A stretch of 64,000 nucleotides of DNA. Origin: Edaphochlamys debaryana. Its lineage: Eukaryota; Chlorophyta; Chlorophyceae; Chlamydomonadales. The notes under the pieces were generated by a model. The model did not search any database, had not been told where the DNA came from, and was given only the letters and a program-made list of their open reading frames with translations. The translations under genes were made by a program, and so were the position numbers. Shown here in pieces: positions 45,187-55,944 of the stretch. The stretch is from positions 1,476,191 through 1,540,190 of the forward strand of contig JAEHOE010000013.1 of assembly GCA_016858145.1 (NCBI GenBank), in the 5' to 3' direction. The stretch's first letter is position 1. Every line of letters begins with the position of its first letter.

Positions 45187-48088
45187 ATGCCACCTCGCTC
45201 GCGAGCTCCAGCTGCACCGCCTGCGACCAGAGTCCCTGAGCATGCTAAAGCAAAGCAGCGTCTGCTGGGCGCTGTGGGGCGACTGTTGGGGCGTGAATCA
45301 CCACAGCTGAGCAGAGAGGAGTGCAAGGACCTGAACCGCGACCTCCGCACGTTATGCGAGTACGCAGTGGGCAATGCGGGCACGAATGCGATCGCCCTGG
45401 CGGAGGCAGACAAGGACGGCGAAGTCGCCTCCGCCCTCGTGGCTCTGGTTGCCTCTGCCGTGCGCATGGAGGTGAAGGACACGCCTGGCAAGCTGGATGA
45501 CCACCGGCACGGCGTGGCCTACTCAGCGCTTGACCTCGCCTCCATCATCGTGGACAGCGCGACCAGCACCTCCACAGCAGCCGCGGTGCGCCCTTTCGCG
45601 GCCACGCTGCTGCAGGTGCAGACCCTGCAGGCCGCGGCACGGCAGGTCGCGGCGGCCTGCGCGCTGCTGGTCCCAGGGGCTGGGGGGCCGCCCAGCCATG
45701 TGTTGTGCGACGTCCAGGGGATCAGCATCCGGCGACCTGGCCCGGACCTATCCTCTTGTCGCTGCGCTATCCCGCACTACACCATGGCGGCACCGACCTT
45801 CGCGCGCGGTCGGGCGAACTGGCATCTCTCCACCTCAGCCTAGTGGCTGGCGTAGCACAAGTGGCGCAGTTGCTGCAGGACTCGGCCCTGGCCAAGTCCC
45901 TCCTGGCCGCCCTCGAGGAGAGCAGCCTGATCGGCCACGCCAGCCGCCTGCTGCTCCTCATCCGCCCGCCCCCCGGCGCCCCGCAATCGGCTCACGTCGG
46001 TGACGTTCAGGGCACCCTTCGGTCAAACATCTGCGTCTCTATCAACCGGCTCGGTGCGCTTGTGCCGCTTGACGGCCCTGGCCTCACGGTGGCGGCAGCT
46101 GTCCGGGCGGCCGTTGGGCCCTGCTGCAGCCGAGCCCTGGTGCTCCTCTGCGGCAGTGCCCTCGCGGCGGCGGACGGCCAGCCCTGCGGCCTGCCTCGAG
46201 ACCCGCTGCTCTGTCCACCCGTGACCTCAACAACGGGCACCGGGTACCCCTGCCTGGAAGGCGGCGTGCTGTCCACGTGCCTGGTAGAGTTTGGCCTCGA
46301 CGCCACCAGCCCCGCCCCCTCCGTGTCGCCCTGCGCCATCCTGCGCCTGGCCCTGCGCGCACTGGTGCTGGCGGGGGCATCAGCACGCGCCGGCGCGAGG
46401 GCGGTGTCCCTTGACTCCAGGCGTCAGGCGGTGGTGGACCTGAGCTGGGCCGGGGGCAGGCGCAGGGGCACCCAGGCCTTCCGACTGCTGCTGACCCCGG
46501 GGGAAGTAGTCGACGTGGCCTGGCAGGCGCTGGGGGTCCTGGCGGGTGCGGCCGAGCGGTGGCCGCGGGCGTGGGAGGCCGAGGCGGCGAGGGCCTGGGC
46601 GCCCCTGCTGACGGCCGCGCTGCACTGCCTGGCGGCAACTGAGGAGCAACCGATACCGGAGGCCCTTGTGGCGCTGCTGCGAACTGCTCTGCGGCCTCTT
46701 GTAGGCCCCTTAATGGGTGCGTAGCGGCATCTTACTTTGCTGTGGCATTTCTGCCAATTGCGACCCAGATCATCAACGTTCTTGTGAGTTGCTGTTGCCC
46801 TCAGCATGCCACTTACATGCGCTCACATCTCGCCCTCGCTCCTCTGTCCTACGCCACAGGTGGGCCGCCCATCCTCGCCTTCCACGCCGCCCAGCTGCCC
46901 CCCTCCGTGGCGGCGGTGCTGGAGGGCGGTGTAGTGCCGCTGCTGGAGACGATGCTGCGGTGCGCCGTCGGCAGCCCGGCGGGGCCCGAGGCGCAGGTGG
47001 TGCGGCACTGCGTGACAGCCCCGGGCTACGCCTTCGCCGCCCTGCTAGCGCACAGCCCGCCCCGGCAGGCCGCCTCCCTCCTCCGGACTCTGGCGAAGCT
47101 GCTCTGGACGCTGCCGCCGGACGTCCTGCTGCGGCCATTCCACTCGCGAAAAGCTGCGGAGCTGGAGGCGGTCGTTGTTTCGGCCGCTCTGGACATCGTC
47201 GAGCTAGCTATACACATCTGCTGCTGGGCACCAAGAACGGAGCCGGCGGGGGCGGGTGCCGCGGACCCCGCTGTGCCCTGCGCGCCCGTGTGTGTGCTGG
47301 CGCTGGCGGTCCTGCAGCTGCTGCCCGAGCTGTCGCGGCTGGCGTGTCGGGCCATGCAGCTTCGGACGCAGAGGCTGCCCAGAGGGGATTGCGGTCCGGA
47401 CGTGGTCATGCTGCTGGGTGGGTGCCTTGCTATGTTCTTGGAGGCCACCGGGATGGCGGACAGCTATGCGATGCCAGGTGGTCGGGGCCCCCCGCCGCAC
47501 CGCCTGGCCTCGGCCCTGTGCCGGCCCCTCCTGGTGGAGGAGTGCGGGGCGGTGCCGCTGCTGGGGGCCCTCCTGGAGGCATCGCTGTGGGAGGGGGAGG
47601 AGGACCAGATGGTTGACGCCGAGGCCCTCAGCTCCTGCTGCATCGGCCTTTACGCGCACTACCCGCACCTCGTGCTGGGGCGGGGCAGCGACACCGGCGC
47701 GACTACGGCGGCTGGGTGGTCGCCCGAGGCGCTCCGTCTGTTGGCAACACAAGTGAGCGACACCGAACCCGTGGAGGGGCAGCAGCTGGTGGACTTGGCG
47801 GACAGGCTGGAGCAGCCGGGCAGCCACCCACCCGCGGTGGTAGCGTCCTTCCGTGCGGCGGCTCTGGCGGCCGCCGCCAAGCGGCTGGCGGCGCTGCGGG
47901 CCGAGGCGGCGGCGCTGCTGCCCGCCTGCGCCAACCCCGCCTGCGCCAGCCTGGAGGGCGACAGCGAGGCGGACGTGAGGCTGCAGCAGTGCGGGCGGTG
48001 CAGGCGGGTGTCGTACTGCTGCCGCGAGTGCCAGACGGCGCACTGGAAGGCGGGCCACAGGGCTGAGTGCGGAGCGGGGGGCGGCTGA
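45187..48088 (+). CDS. MYND zinc-finger protein, paralogue B
   Basis: The start is MPPRSRAPAAPPATRVPEHA at 45187. Exon 1 runs to 46716 (donor GTGCGT) and the last exon is 46860-48088. A 56-base segment at 45670-45725 (GT...ATCAG) must be removed as a mini-intron to keep frame with paralogue A. With it removed the coding sequence is 2703 bases, 900 residues. If it is not an intron, the gene is frameshifted. The bulk is an Ala/Leu-rich helical repeat-like region of unknown function. Residues about 848-895 form the MYND finger: CANPAC, CGRCRRVSYCCRECQ, HWKAGHRAEC, with all metal ligands kept. MYND fingers recruit proline-rich partners. It lies divergently beside the Rh gene, with the damaged paralogue on the other side. 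Confidence 0.85.
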
Positions 48089-50337
48089 TTCAAGAGTGGG
48101 GGAGGCGTGACGCTGCGTGCCGGGGAGATGGCGCCGGGCTGCCATGCTGACGGCATTGGGCGATTGGGGGCTTGGGGATAAGTTTCTTACGCTTGTGCGT
48201 AATTGGCCGGTGGGAGGGCGTTGATACTGCCCCGCCCCCGTAACATGCAAGTGGGGCACGCGTGTATAAGCAAGACGAAAGAGCAACAGCGTTTGCCATC
48301 GATTGCAAGCGAGTACCATTAGCGGGTGGGGTTGAGACCTTGACTTGCCGAGGGCCTGGGTTATGCTTCGGAGGGATGGGGCTGGCAATGACACGTCAAC
48401 AGCAAGTCTTGGTGCTTTGGCCCGGACCAGGGGCTCAGTTGCAGGTCTTTGTCTCACCATATTTCACAGTGCATAGGCCATAGGTACGTTGTTGTTGCTC
48501 AACTGACGTCTCCTGTACATTATGGGAGGCGCGGCGCGGTTTTGTGCGTCGGCCTGGTCCCCTGCCTAGCGTTCCTGCCATTGCCGTTTCAACTTACAAG
48601 GAATGGGCAGCAAGCAAGTTTGACGACGTTGTAGAGGGTAGAGCAGGAAGGGACACGGGCACGACCCGAAGAGGTGAACAATTGGCTTGTGCAGCACTCT
48701 TGTAGACGGTTGTGGGAGCTGGCAGAACATTATGTTGCGCTACCGCGTGTGATAATGCACATTGTGTTGCACGCAGGCCGGAGTCGTACATATTCTTGCG
48801 CTGCGGACGTGTGTTGTACGGCACTGTGGCCCAGTGAGCGCTGGGGAGCGGGCCGTCGTCGGTGCCACGTCTGGGCCCGTGACTCGTGCCTGCTGCTATG
48901 TACGTGGCGTGAGCCGTGGTGTGGAGCATAACCAGGGAGCATGTTCGGCTTGGAATTAAGTAATGAAAGCACGGCTGTGTAGCGGTGAGAGGAGGCAACG
49001 GCCAGCATGCCCTACGAAGGTCTTGATGTGTAGAGCGGTAGAGCGGGGTCGGTTGCCCCAGCTGTCGACGCCACCGCCCCCCTCTGACCACAACTCCACG
49101 GAGCAGGCGTCACACACTCACACAGCAGACAGCAGCACAGCACAGGGCCCGTATGGAGGCAAGTCTTTGACGGGCCGTCAAGTGCATTGCGGAGCACTTT
49201 GAGGAGGCGGGTGGCGTGGTAGGCGGGGGCAGCGGCGGAAGGCAGCGGGTGGCGTGGGATGCGTGATGTGGAATCGTATGCTGCGCAGGGGACGACCGAC
49301 CCCAAGCGAGTATGGCACCCGGTTGCGTGGCGTGGCGAACTGGCTTCCCGACCTAAATGCGTGGACTTGGAGGAGAGTGCCAGGAGGGTTAGTGTCTGGC
49401 CGGCAGGCCGGCACGCGCAAGGCGCTAGCCCCTGTACACTATTGCGCAAGCATGCTGGAGCTTATGTCAGTCATCGCGAGGCCGGGAGCCGGCTCGCGTA
49501 GGATGATTCGTGGAGCATTGCGTCTTCCCTGGCTCCTTCGTCTGGAGCCTCGGACCGTTTCCTGTGTGTGTTCAAGGTATTCTTCGCTGCTGTGGACGGC
49601 CGAGCGCTGCAAGCGCGAGGCCGCGGCCCGGAGGCCGACGGATGGCTGGCGCCCCCGCCAATCCGCCCGCAGCTTAGCTTCTCCGTTCAGTGTGATTCAT
49701 AATTGGAGTGGGAGCAACGCCCGAGCGTGCCCCCGGTGGGAGGAAGCGGCCATGCAAGGAGCCCTCCACTGGCAACGGTGGGCTCTCCCGCAAGAACCGC
49801 CCTCTCCTTGTGCAGTCTGCGCGACAATCACGGCAGTGTGCTGTTTGGGTTCTTAGTGGAGTAAGCGGAAGAGCGGTCCGCCCTCCAAACCTGAATTGCG
49901 GACGCCAGGACGTGCTTTAGAGCGTGAGCACGAAGTATTAGGACTACTGCGTGTGTTCTGTGGGTTCTGTGTGTGTCTAGGCCGCCCCTCGAGTGCAGAA
50001 GACGGCCTGACGCGAGCTGCGCGTTCAAAGGAGGACGGGCCGTCGAGACCCTCGCCCCTAGACCTGCTACTGCGTTGGTTTGTGCTATTCCCGCGTTGTT
50101 GCCCGCTGGGTATGCCGGTGCAGTGCAGGGGGTAGGGTCCGGCGCGGCGCAATGGGCGCACCGGATTGTGGGGCCGTACCCTGGCGCCCCAAACCTGCCC
50201 CGACACCAGGAGCTGTGTGTTGTTGAGTTAGGGCTAGCGCTATTGCTGCAGTGAGCTAGGTTAGGAGCGGTGTGGTGCCTCGTAGGCGCGGCGAGGCGAA
50301 AGGCACGCGGCCCGGCCTGTACGGCGGGCCGCGGGCC
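48089..50337. other. Gene-poor stretch left of the retroelement
   Basis: Only short, unconvincing open frames occur and none shows a recognisable motif. Composition is less GC-rich than the genes around it. Part of this may be LTR or older repeat sequence, but without a second LTR copy in the window its limits cannot be set. Confidence 0.4.
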
Positions 50338-50344
50338 CGAGCCC

Positions 50345-50352
50345 TTTATATT
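50345..50352 (+). promoter_or_regulatory. TATA-like box of the retroelement (putative LTR promoter)
   Basis: TTTATATT stands out in otherwise GC-rich sequence just upstream of the hairpin-rich leader and 1.65 kb before the Gag start. It would place transcription start near 50375-50385. No second LTR is available to test it. Confidence 0.45.
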
Positions 50353-50394
50353 CCGCGTGGTTGCGCGCTTTTGAAACCGGAATTAAAATAGAAA

Positions 50395-50574
50395 AAGGAG
50401 GATAGCGCCTCCTTACAAGCCTTCCAGCGAAAGTCCCTGCTAGAGGGACAGCGTGTGTGTGTGTACCGCTCCGCGACTGAGCAAGAGTTGCGACTGATCA
50501 TCGTGACACTAGCAAGGAAGTGTAATCCCGTGATTGAAAGACAGGCCGCGCGTCCCTCGTGTGACTTCGGTCAC
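50395..50574 (+). other. Three perfect hairpins in the retroelement leader
   Basis: Hairpin 1 is AAGGAGG/CCTCCTT at 50395-50414 with a six-base loop. Hairpin 2 is GTCCCT/AGGGAC at 50433-50449 with loop GCTAG. Hairpin 3 is GTGAC-TTCG-GTCAC at 50561-50574, a C(UUCG)G tetraloop, one of the most stable RNA loops. They could act in packaging, dimerisation, translation control or termination of the leader RNA. That role is inference. Confidence 0.65.
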
Positions 50575-50967
50575 TGAATAGTCGCCCATCGCCGTCGTCG
50601 CGTACGCAGAGTACGCACATAGGAGTAGCACAGCCTTTGTCTGACCGCAGGTGCCCAAACAAGTACCTTCGCCGTCAACGACAACAGTCTACCGGCAGCG
50701 AGGCCGTCCGTTGGCCCCGGACTGCTCCCCTTCCCCCCGTCGCAGGACCCGCAGGTGTTCTAGTAGCCCGGTTGCCCCCAGGTCCCGAACGCTTCACCAG
50801 ACAGTTATCTGTCGGGTGTTTGCCGCACTAAGTCCTATCGGTACCCGGCCGCAAGAGGCCGCCCGGTCAGGCAGCTAGGAACCCGGCTTCCACAGGCACA
50901 GGCACCCGCCGAGCGCAGCGAGGCGTCCCCTTCCCGCTCCGGCGTCAGGGTAGCGTCGTTCCCTTGT

Positions 50968-51445
50968 CACCGCAGGTCGTGTGACTAAGCCTCCGATCTG
51001 TCAGTGGTATCAACGTCTACAAGTCGACTACAGCAGCAGGAGCGGCACCTCAAGCCCTGCTTGCAACCCCTTGGATCCAGCGTCTCTTCCCCAGGCCGTG
51101 TGACTAAGCCTCCCGCCTGCTGGGCCAGCGCACATCAACAGCAGCGGTAGAAGCGGCGGTTAAGACCCCCTGCCGTACTGCTCGTATATCCGTGTCAACA
51201 GGTCGTGTGAGTCATCCTCCCGTACCGTACAGCAAGACACATCGTCGGTGGTTCATATCTGCACGGCCCCTGGTCGTAACCCCCAGGCACCGCCGCCTCT
51301 CTCTCTCTCCTCCGCAGGCCTCCCACCTTCCGTGTGACCCCTGCCCCCCTCAGCCGCAGCAGCAGGACACCCTCAGGTCCCCTGCTTGCGTGACAACAAC
51401 CCCGACACTTGGACAGGTAGAAGAGGCGGTTAAGACCCCCTACCT
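50968..51445 (+). repeat. Degenerate tandem repeats of about 110-120 bases in the leader
   Basis: Units begin near 50972, 51091 and 51200 with AGGTCGTGTGACTAAGCCTCC or close variants; a weaker related unit begins near 51315. A second shared block, TAGAAG(C/A)GGCGGTTAAGACC, occurs near 51149 and 51420. The repeats are non-coding and precede Gag by about 0.6-1 kb. Confidence 0.65.
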
Positions 51446-52005
51446 GAGCCCTACACGCTTCCGCACCTCATAAAGTACGCTTCCGCAAAGCCTACCTTCA
51501 ACCCCAAGGCCCCTGGATCGTCTGTCCAGGCCCAAGCCGCAACCCACTAGCGCCTAGTTGTGTCTTCACACACACTATAGCGCCAGCTGTGCGATCCTAG
51601 GGCACGGACCGTTAGTCACCAGTGGTAACCTCCTGCAAGTAAGTGGACACGCATCTACGGGTAGTATCCGCGCGAAAAATTTTGGGGTGGTTACCCACTT
51701 GGTGGACCACACGCTCCGCCGTTGGTAGCGGGACCTTGGATCACAGCTGCGCCAGTGGATCCTGCGTGCAGCAAGTTACGCATCTCAACCCGTCAGCGCC
51801 GACTGCAGCGGTAGCCCGGGCAAGGGCGTACAGCCAGCTCGTGTTTGTGTTTCTCTTTCCCCCGCTCTAACAGCAGCGAGGGCTCGTAACCAAGCCTCAG
51901 CGAGGCTCAGGGACAAGAGCACCCCTCAGGGTAACCTCTGCGTGCTTCCGTCTCCCTCCCCTCGCCCTACCAAAACCCCCGCAGGCCTTCCGCTCAAGTA
52001 CCATC

Positions 52006-52539
52006 ATGGAGCGAGGCCTGACGCCCTCAGCCCTCAACTCGCTGACCGTATTCGACCCCCGGTCCACGTCCGCTGCGGACTGGCTGGATCAGGTTGAGCG
52101 GCACAGCGAGGCCTTCCGTTGGACCGAGGCGGACCGACTAACGGCCGCGCGGTGCCGACTGGGACCAGACGCCTCGGCTTGGGCCAAGTGCGTTCCCCAA
52201 CGGCTTTCCAATTGGGTGGATTTCCGCGCTGCGCTGACTGAACGTTACGCAGTGCGCGACGAGGTGCTGTATTTCCGCCTTGCAAACTGTCGGCAAGGCA
52301 AGAGGGAATCTGTGCGTGACTACGCTGATCGTTTCCGTGGCTTGCTAACGCAGCTGGGAATAGACAGCGCTGTGGACCTCAGTCACATGCACAACTTTAT
52401 ACGGGGCCTACATCCTGAAGTCCAAGACAAGATGTACCTCTTCCGGCCCCGCAATTTGGAATCAGCTATTGATTGCGCAAGCTATGCGGCGGAAAACGCT
52501 AAGTACCCCCGGAGCGACGGGGATACCGACGACCGTTAA
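52006..52539 (+). CDS. gag: Gag capsid-type protein, N-terminal part
   Basis: The 177-codon frame starts at ATG 52006, just after the leader. It shows the retrotransposon Gag pattern: WLDQVERHSEAFRWTEADRL near the start, then WAKCVPQRLSNWVDFRAAL, RESVRDYADRFRGLL, and MHNFIRGLHPEVQDKM near the end. This fits the capsid helices that assemble virus-like particles. It stops at 52539, but the +1 frame (from 52469) continues as a basic, Pro/Arg/Asn-rich tail. This looks like a frameshift in an originally longer Gag. A clear coding bias runs through the overlap. Confidence 0.8.
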   Translation: MERGLTPSALNSLTVFDPRSTSAADWLDQVERHSEAFRWTEADRLTAARCRLGPDASAWAKCVPQRLSNWVDFRAALTERYAVRDEVLYFRLANCRQGKRESVRDYADRFRGLLTQLGIDSAVDLSHMHNFIRGLHPEVQDKMYLFRPRNLESAIDCASYAAENAKYPRSDGDTDDR

Positions 52540-53451
52540 CCGCGAGCCGCGCTCCCCTCGTTTCGTGCCCCCTCCTCAGGCGCCTACTTCGAGTCGCAAC
52601 GACCGACCTTCTCGTGATCAAGGCGACAACAACGGCAAGACTCGTTCGTACGACGCCCCGAGACCGGCACGGCCGAACCCCGCGCCCGAGCCCGCACGTC
52701 GCGAGCCCCGCGCGCGCTGGCCGGACAAGGGTGAGCGCCGCTTCAATGGCAACAACAACAGCAACTCCGGCCCAAGGGCAACTTCAACATCTCAAGCCCG
52801 TGTCGACCGAGCAGCGTTCAACGACATGAACCGGCGCCTGGAGCAGCTGACCCTCGCCGTCATCGGCGACCGTGAGGCCAGCCTAACCCCCCTCGCGGGC
52901 CCCCTCCGCGCAGGCCTGTCCCTCGCTCCTTCGCCCCCCCCACAGGCTCGACGCGCCAACAACACCATCTACCTGGTTGAGACCGATCCAACTCCGGCGC
53001 CTCGCCTCCAGCCTCGTGGGCGGACGACACCTTCCTCTCCTCGCTACCTCACACGCGGTGAGTCTGTGTGGGAGGCTGATTCTTGGTGCTCCATGTCAGG
53101 CACACGGACCTTTGCCTCCCCGAGGAAGAAATCTTCCACATGTATCAGCAATGGGACCCAGAGGTGTACATGAAGAGGGTCGGGGAGTTTGAGAACACCA
53201 CCTTGCCTCGCAAGCGGGTAGCCTTTTCCCCTGACCCTGTACCTTCTGGGGGCGGCAAACCGTTCTGGACAGCCTCTGCAGTCAGCCCTCAAGCCTCCTG
53301 CCCTCTCCTCCCAGGGCACCGGCTCAGGGCCCATGCCCTCCGGTGGCCCCCGTCCAGACCAAGGCCCCCTCTTGTCCCGTTCTCCCAGTGCCCCCCTTCC
53401 CCCAGGTGTACCCCCAAGCGTACCCCCCAGACAACCGTCACTCCCCAGTAA
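52469..53451 (+). pseudogene. Gag C-terminal tail and linker, in two frames
   Basis: One frame (to 53173) is Arg/Pro/Asn-rich, with ARWPDKGERRFNGNNN and the helix FNDMNRRLEQLTLAVIGDRE. A second frame (53083-53451) gives CLPEEEIFHMYQQWDPEVYM and KRVGEFENTTLPRKRVAF, which looks like genuine protein. The two overlap, so a frameshift is needed near 53.08 kb. The basic tail probably binds RNA. I see no CCHC zinc knuckle in any frame, although this is where Gag normally carries one. Confidence 0.55.
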
Positions 53452-53661
53452 GCCGGGTGCCTACGGCCCCGCGCAAGACTGGAAGAGCGATCGGGGCAAG
53501 TACCAACCTTCTTCACCTTCGGGGCGGGGGCAGGGATGGCAACGCTCCGACTCCCCCAGGGGCCATGGTGACGGAAGGCCCCGGGCTCTCCCCACCGCAG
53601 CGCCCCTGGCCAGGAGAAGGGGTCCGACCGAAACTGGAAGACCAGGAAGCCGGGCGACCCT

Positions 53662-54741
53662 TTGGGCCGCACGGACCCTGTGCCCTCCACGGACCCTCTG
53701 GACGCGGAACGCCAGCTGACAGCGGACATTGTGAACAAGGTGGTGCGGCATGCCGTACCCCTTGGGTCCCTGACCAGCCTGAACATTGCTAACGTGTTCA
53801 GTCGGGTGTGCGCACAACTGCAGGCTCTCCTGCGCAAGTCCGCACACCACCCACCGGCCACCGTCTCCCTTGTCCAACAACCCCGCGCGTCCTCGTCCCC
53901 TGATGATTGGCTGGAGGCCCTGTGGAGCAAGGCCGCACGGGTTGACCCTGCCGGCCCCTACACGCCCATGGCCCTCGCCGCTTCCGGGCACGACACGGAC
54001 GGCCGCCAGTACCGCGTGTGCCGAGCCCTTATCAAGGTTCGCGACGCCGAAGGGACATGGCTCACCCTGATCGCCGTGATCGATAGTGGCGCCAGCGTCA
54101 GCATGATATCCACTTCAGCCCTACGCAAGCTGCGGTTACTGGACGTGGTGGAGCCTACCGACATGACCTTTAGTAATGCCGACGGCTCCCGTACGCCCGC
54201 CAGCGGCCACGTGCGGAATCTCTGCGTCAGTACCGGCGACATGAGCTTCTCAATCAGCCCCTTCGTCTCCAACTCCTTGGGGTATGAAGTGCTGTTGGGA
54301 TGCGATTACCTGGACGCCGCCCAAGCAGACATTTCGTACAAACGGCAAGTACTGGAGTACACCAACGACCGTGGAACCCGATCTACTCTCCCCATCGACT
54401 TCATGAGCACTCCCGTGGCCCCCGTGCTAGCCTGGGAGACCGCTTCGTCCGACTACTCAGACAGCGAGATCTTCATGGTGGACGTGGCAGGTCCAAGCAC
54501 CACCCCGTCTCCCCCTCCTCCACCTTCCGCTCCCGCAGACGCCGCAGCGTCGGCATCCTCTTCTCTCTCCGCCTCCCTCGCCCAGTTACGCCGCGCTCAC
54601 ATCCGCGCCACCATGACCCGCCTACCGAAGGACGACGCCTCAGCCAAGCTCACCATGACTCGGGTGGCCCTGGGGGCGGCAGCACGCAAGAACAGTAGCA
54701 TACGGGCGGCGGAAAAACGCCGCCAGAAAGCTACTATGTGA
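53662..54741 (+). CDS. Retropepsin-type aspartic protease, copy 1 (catalytic DSG kept)
   Basis: The open frame carries LTLIAVIDSGASVSMIS near 54.08 kb, the catalytic Asp-Ser-Gly loop, then a conserved strand FVSNSLGYEVLLGCDYLDAA near 54.28 kb that matches the 'ILG.D.L' element of Ty3/gypsy proteases. Upstream is a helix with LTADIVNKVVRHAV. Downstream is a Pro/Ser-rich tail ending in basic KRRQKATM. The same frame appears to extend upstream of the ATG through 'GSDRNWKTRKPGDPLGRTD', so 53662 may not be a true start. The enzyme would cleave Gag-Pol. Confidence 0.75.
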   Translation: MGRTDPVPSTDPLDAERQLTADIVNKVVRHAVPLGSLTSLNIANVFSRVCAQLQALLRKSAHHPPATVSLVQQPRASSSPDDWLEALWSKAARVDPAGPYTPMALAASGHDTDGRQYRVCRALIKVRDAEGTWLTLIAVIDSGASVSMISTSALRKLRLLDVVEPTDMTFSNADGSRTPASGHVRNLCVSTGDMSFSISPFVSNSLGYEVLLGCDYLDAAQADISYKRQVLEYTNDRGTRSTLPIDFMSTPVAPVLAWETASSDYSDSEIFMVDVAGPSTTPSPPPPPSAPADAAASASSSLSASLAQLRRAHIRATMTRLPKDDASAKLTMTRVALGAAARKNSSIRAAEKRRQKATM

Positions 54742-54745
54742 AGCC

Positions 54746-55081
54746 GTGACCCACTTGGCTGCTGCCAAGGCCTGCCGACTGGACCGGGACGAGTCCGCCT
54801 TCCAGGCATGGACGATGGCCGGGAGCACCTACTATGATTGGGGCGAGTGGTTGAAGGACCTGAACGCAACAGGATGTGGTACGGACGAGCGAGCCCCCTC
54901 TGGCGTGCCCGAGACGACCACCCCCGCGCCGCCCCTCTGGGACTTCGAGGCGGAGGCCATCCACCGTTTCATGTACCGTGGCGATGTGGTCTTAACGCGG
55001 CCAGGCGATGTTCCCCGACCGGAGCCGCGGGAATGCGATGGGTGCAAGCTCTGGGCTGCTCAGCCGTCAAGGACTACTTGA
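54746..55081 (+). CDS. Spacer ORF with Trp/GCG module 1
   Basis: The frame encodes VTHLAAAKACRLDRDESAF, then the module AWTMAGSTYYDWGEWLKDL followed by NATGCGTDE (54797-54889), then a Pro-rich linker and helix FEAEAIHRFMYRGD. I do not recognise the family. It directly follows the protease frame and was probably continuous with it before a frameshift. The end, ECDGCKLW, contains an isolated Cys pair. Confidence 0.5.
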   Translation: MTHLAAAKACRLDRDESAFQAWTMAGSTYYDWGEWLKDLNATGCGTDERAPSGVPETTTPAPPLWDFEAEAIHRFMYRGDVVLTRPGDVPRPEPRECDGCKLWAAQPSRTT

Positions 55082-55944
55082 ACCAAGTCGCCCCCAGCTC
55101 ACCCTCGCCCCCGCCGACAGCCCCCGCGGAGCCACCCAGTTCTCCCCTCGCCCCTGAGGCAGAATTGGAACTGGAAGTAAGACGATTACTGCAACGGGCG
55201 GAACGGCTGGAGGCGGCTGGGGCTGAAAGCGCACGACGACATGAGGCGGACCTACAACAGCTGCGACTCCAAACCGCCCAGGCTTTCTTACCCCGCGTGA
55301 AGGAAGCCGCGGCTCAGGTCTTCCTGGTAGCGACCAGGGGAAGCCTCGAGGCGGCCAGCAGGGGCAGCTGTGAGATAACACCCGAAGAGACACGAAGCGC
55401 AGCGGAAGCACTGGGCCTGACACCATCCGCACTGGACGGCTCAACCGACACTGCACTGATGGGTCGCGCCCGGTTCCGCCTTCCCCTCGACCTCTCCGGG
55501 TTGGACGAGAGGGTCATTGAGGCGTCCCAGCTTATCAACGCTGAGGTAGAGCAGTTGGCCAATTGGGCATGCCTGGTCCTCAGGGCCTACCCGCAGCTCA
55601 GGGCCTCTGACCGCATCACTGCCCACGCCGCGCCCTCTCGCGTCATCCGCCCCCCTTCCATCTCCCCTGCCCCTACTCAGCACGGCGCCAGCCCCCACCG
55701 CGCCACTCGTCGCCGAGTTCCCAGCACCAGAGGCGCCCGGGAAACAGTCCGCAAACTTCGCCAAAGACCGCCGCGCCGCCCTCCCCTGGGGGAGAGGCGG
55801 CGGATCGTCTCGCATCACCCTCTTCGGACAAGGAGCCGCCCCCGCTTCGCGTACGGAAGCTCCCTCCTGACCCTGTCACGGATCCCGAGCAGTACCGCGA
55901 GTTCAAGATTGGTTGGCTACAGCAGCATGTTCACGAGAACATGA
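55060..55944 (+). CDS. Spacer ORF with predicted coiled coil
   Basis: After a Ser/Pro-rich start, the frame gives a strong heptad-like helix ELELEVRRLLQRAERLEAAG, continuing through ARRHEADLQQLRLQTAQAF. It then gives ITPEETRSAAEALGLTPSAL and LDERVIEASQLINAEVEQLA. The last third turns into Arg/Pro-rich text that probably reflects another frameshift. Function is unknown. Coiled coils in retroelement extra regions sometimes mediate oligomerisation, but that is speculation here. Confidence 0.45.
   Translation, partial: SAVKDYLNQVAPSSPSPPPTAPAEPPSSPLAPEAELELEVRRLLQRAERLEAAGAESARRHEADLQQLRLQTAQAFLPRVKEAAAQVFLVATRGSLEAASRGSCEITPEETRSAAEALGLTPSALDGSTDTALMGRARFRLPLDLSGLDERVIEASQLINAEVEQLANWACLVLRAYPQLRASDRITAHAAPSRVIRPPSISPAPTQHGASPHRATRRRVPSTRGARETVRKLRQRPPRRPPLGERRRIVSHHPLRTRSRPRFAYGSSLLTLSRIPSSTASSRLVGYSSMFTRT

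Noticed and set aside
49000..50250. Short open frames left of the retroelement as genes
   Set aside because: They have no recognisable motif, no consistent codon bias and no splice support.
51005..51016. TGGTATCAACG as a tRNA-iMet primer binding site marking the end of the 5' LTR
   Set aside because: Only the first eight bases match the usual TGGTATCAGAGC, no second LTR is available, and the site lies within the degenerate tandem repeats.
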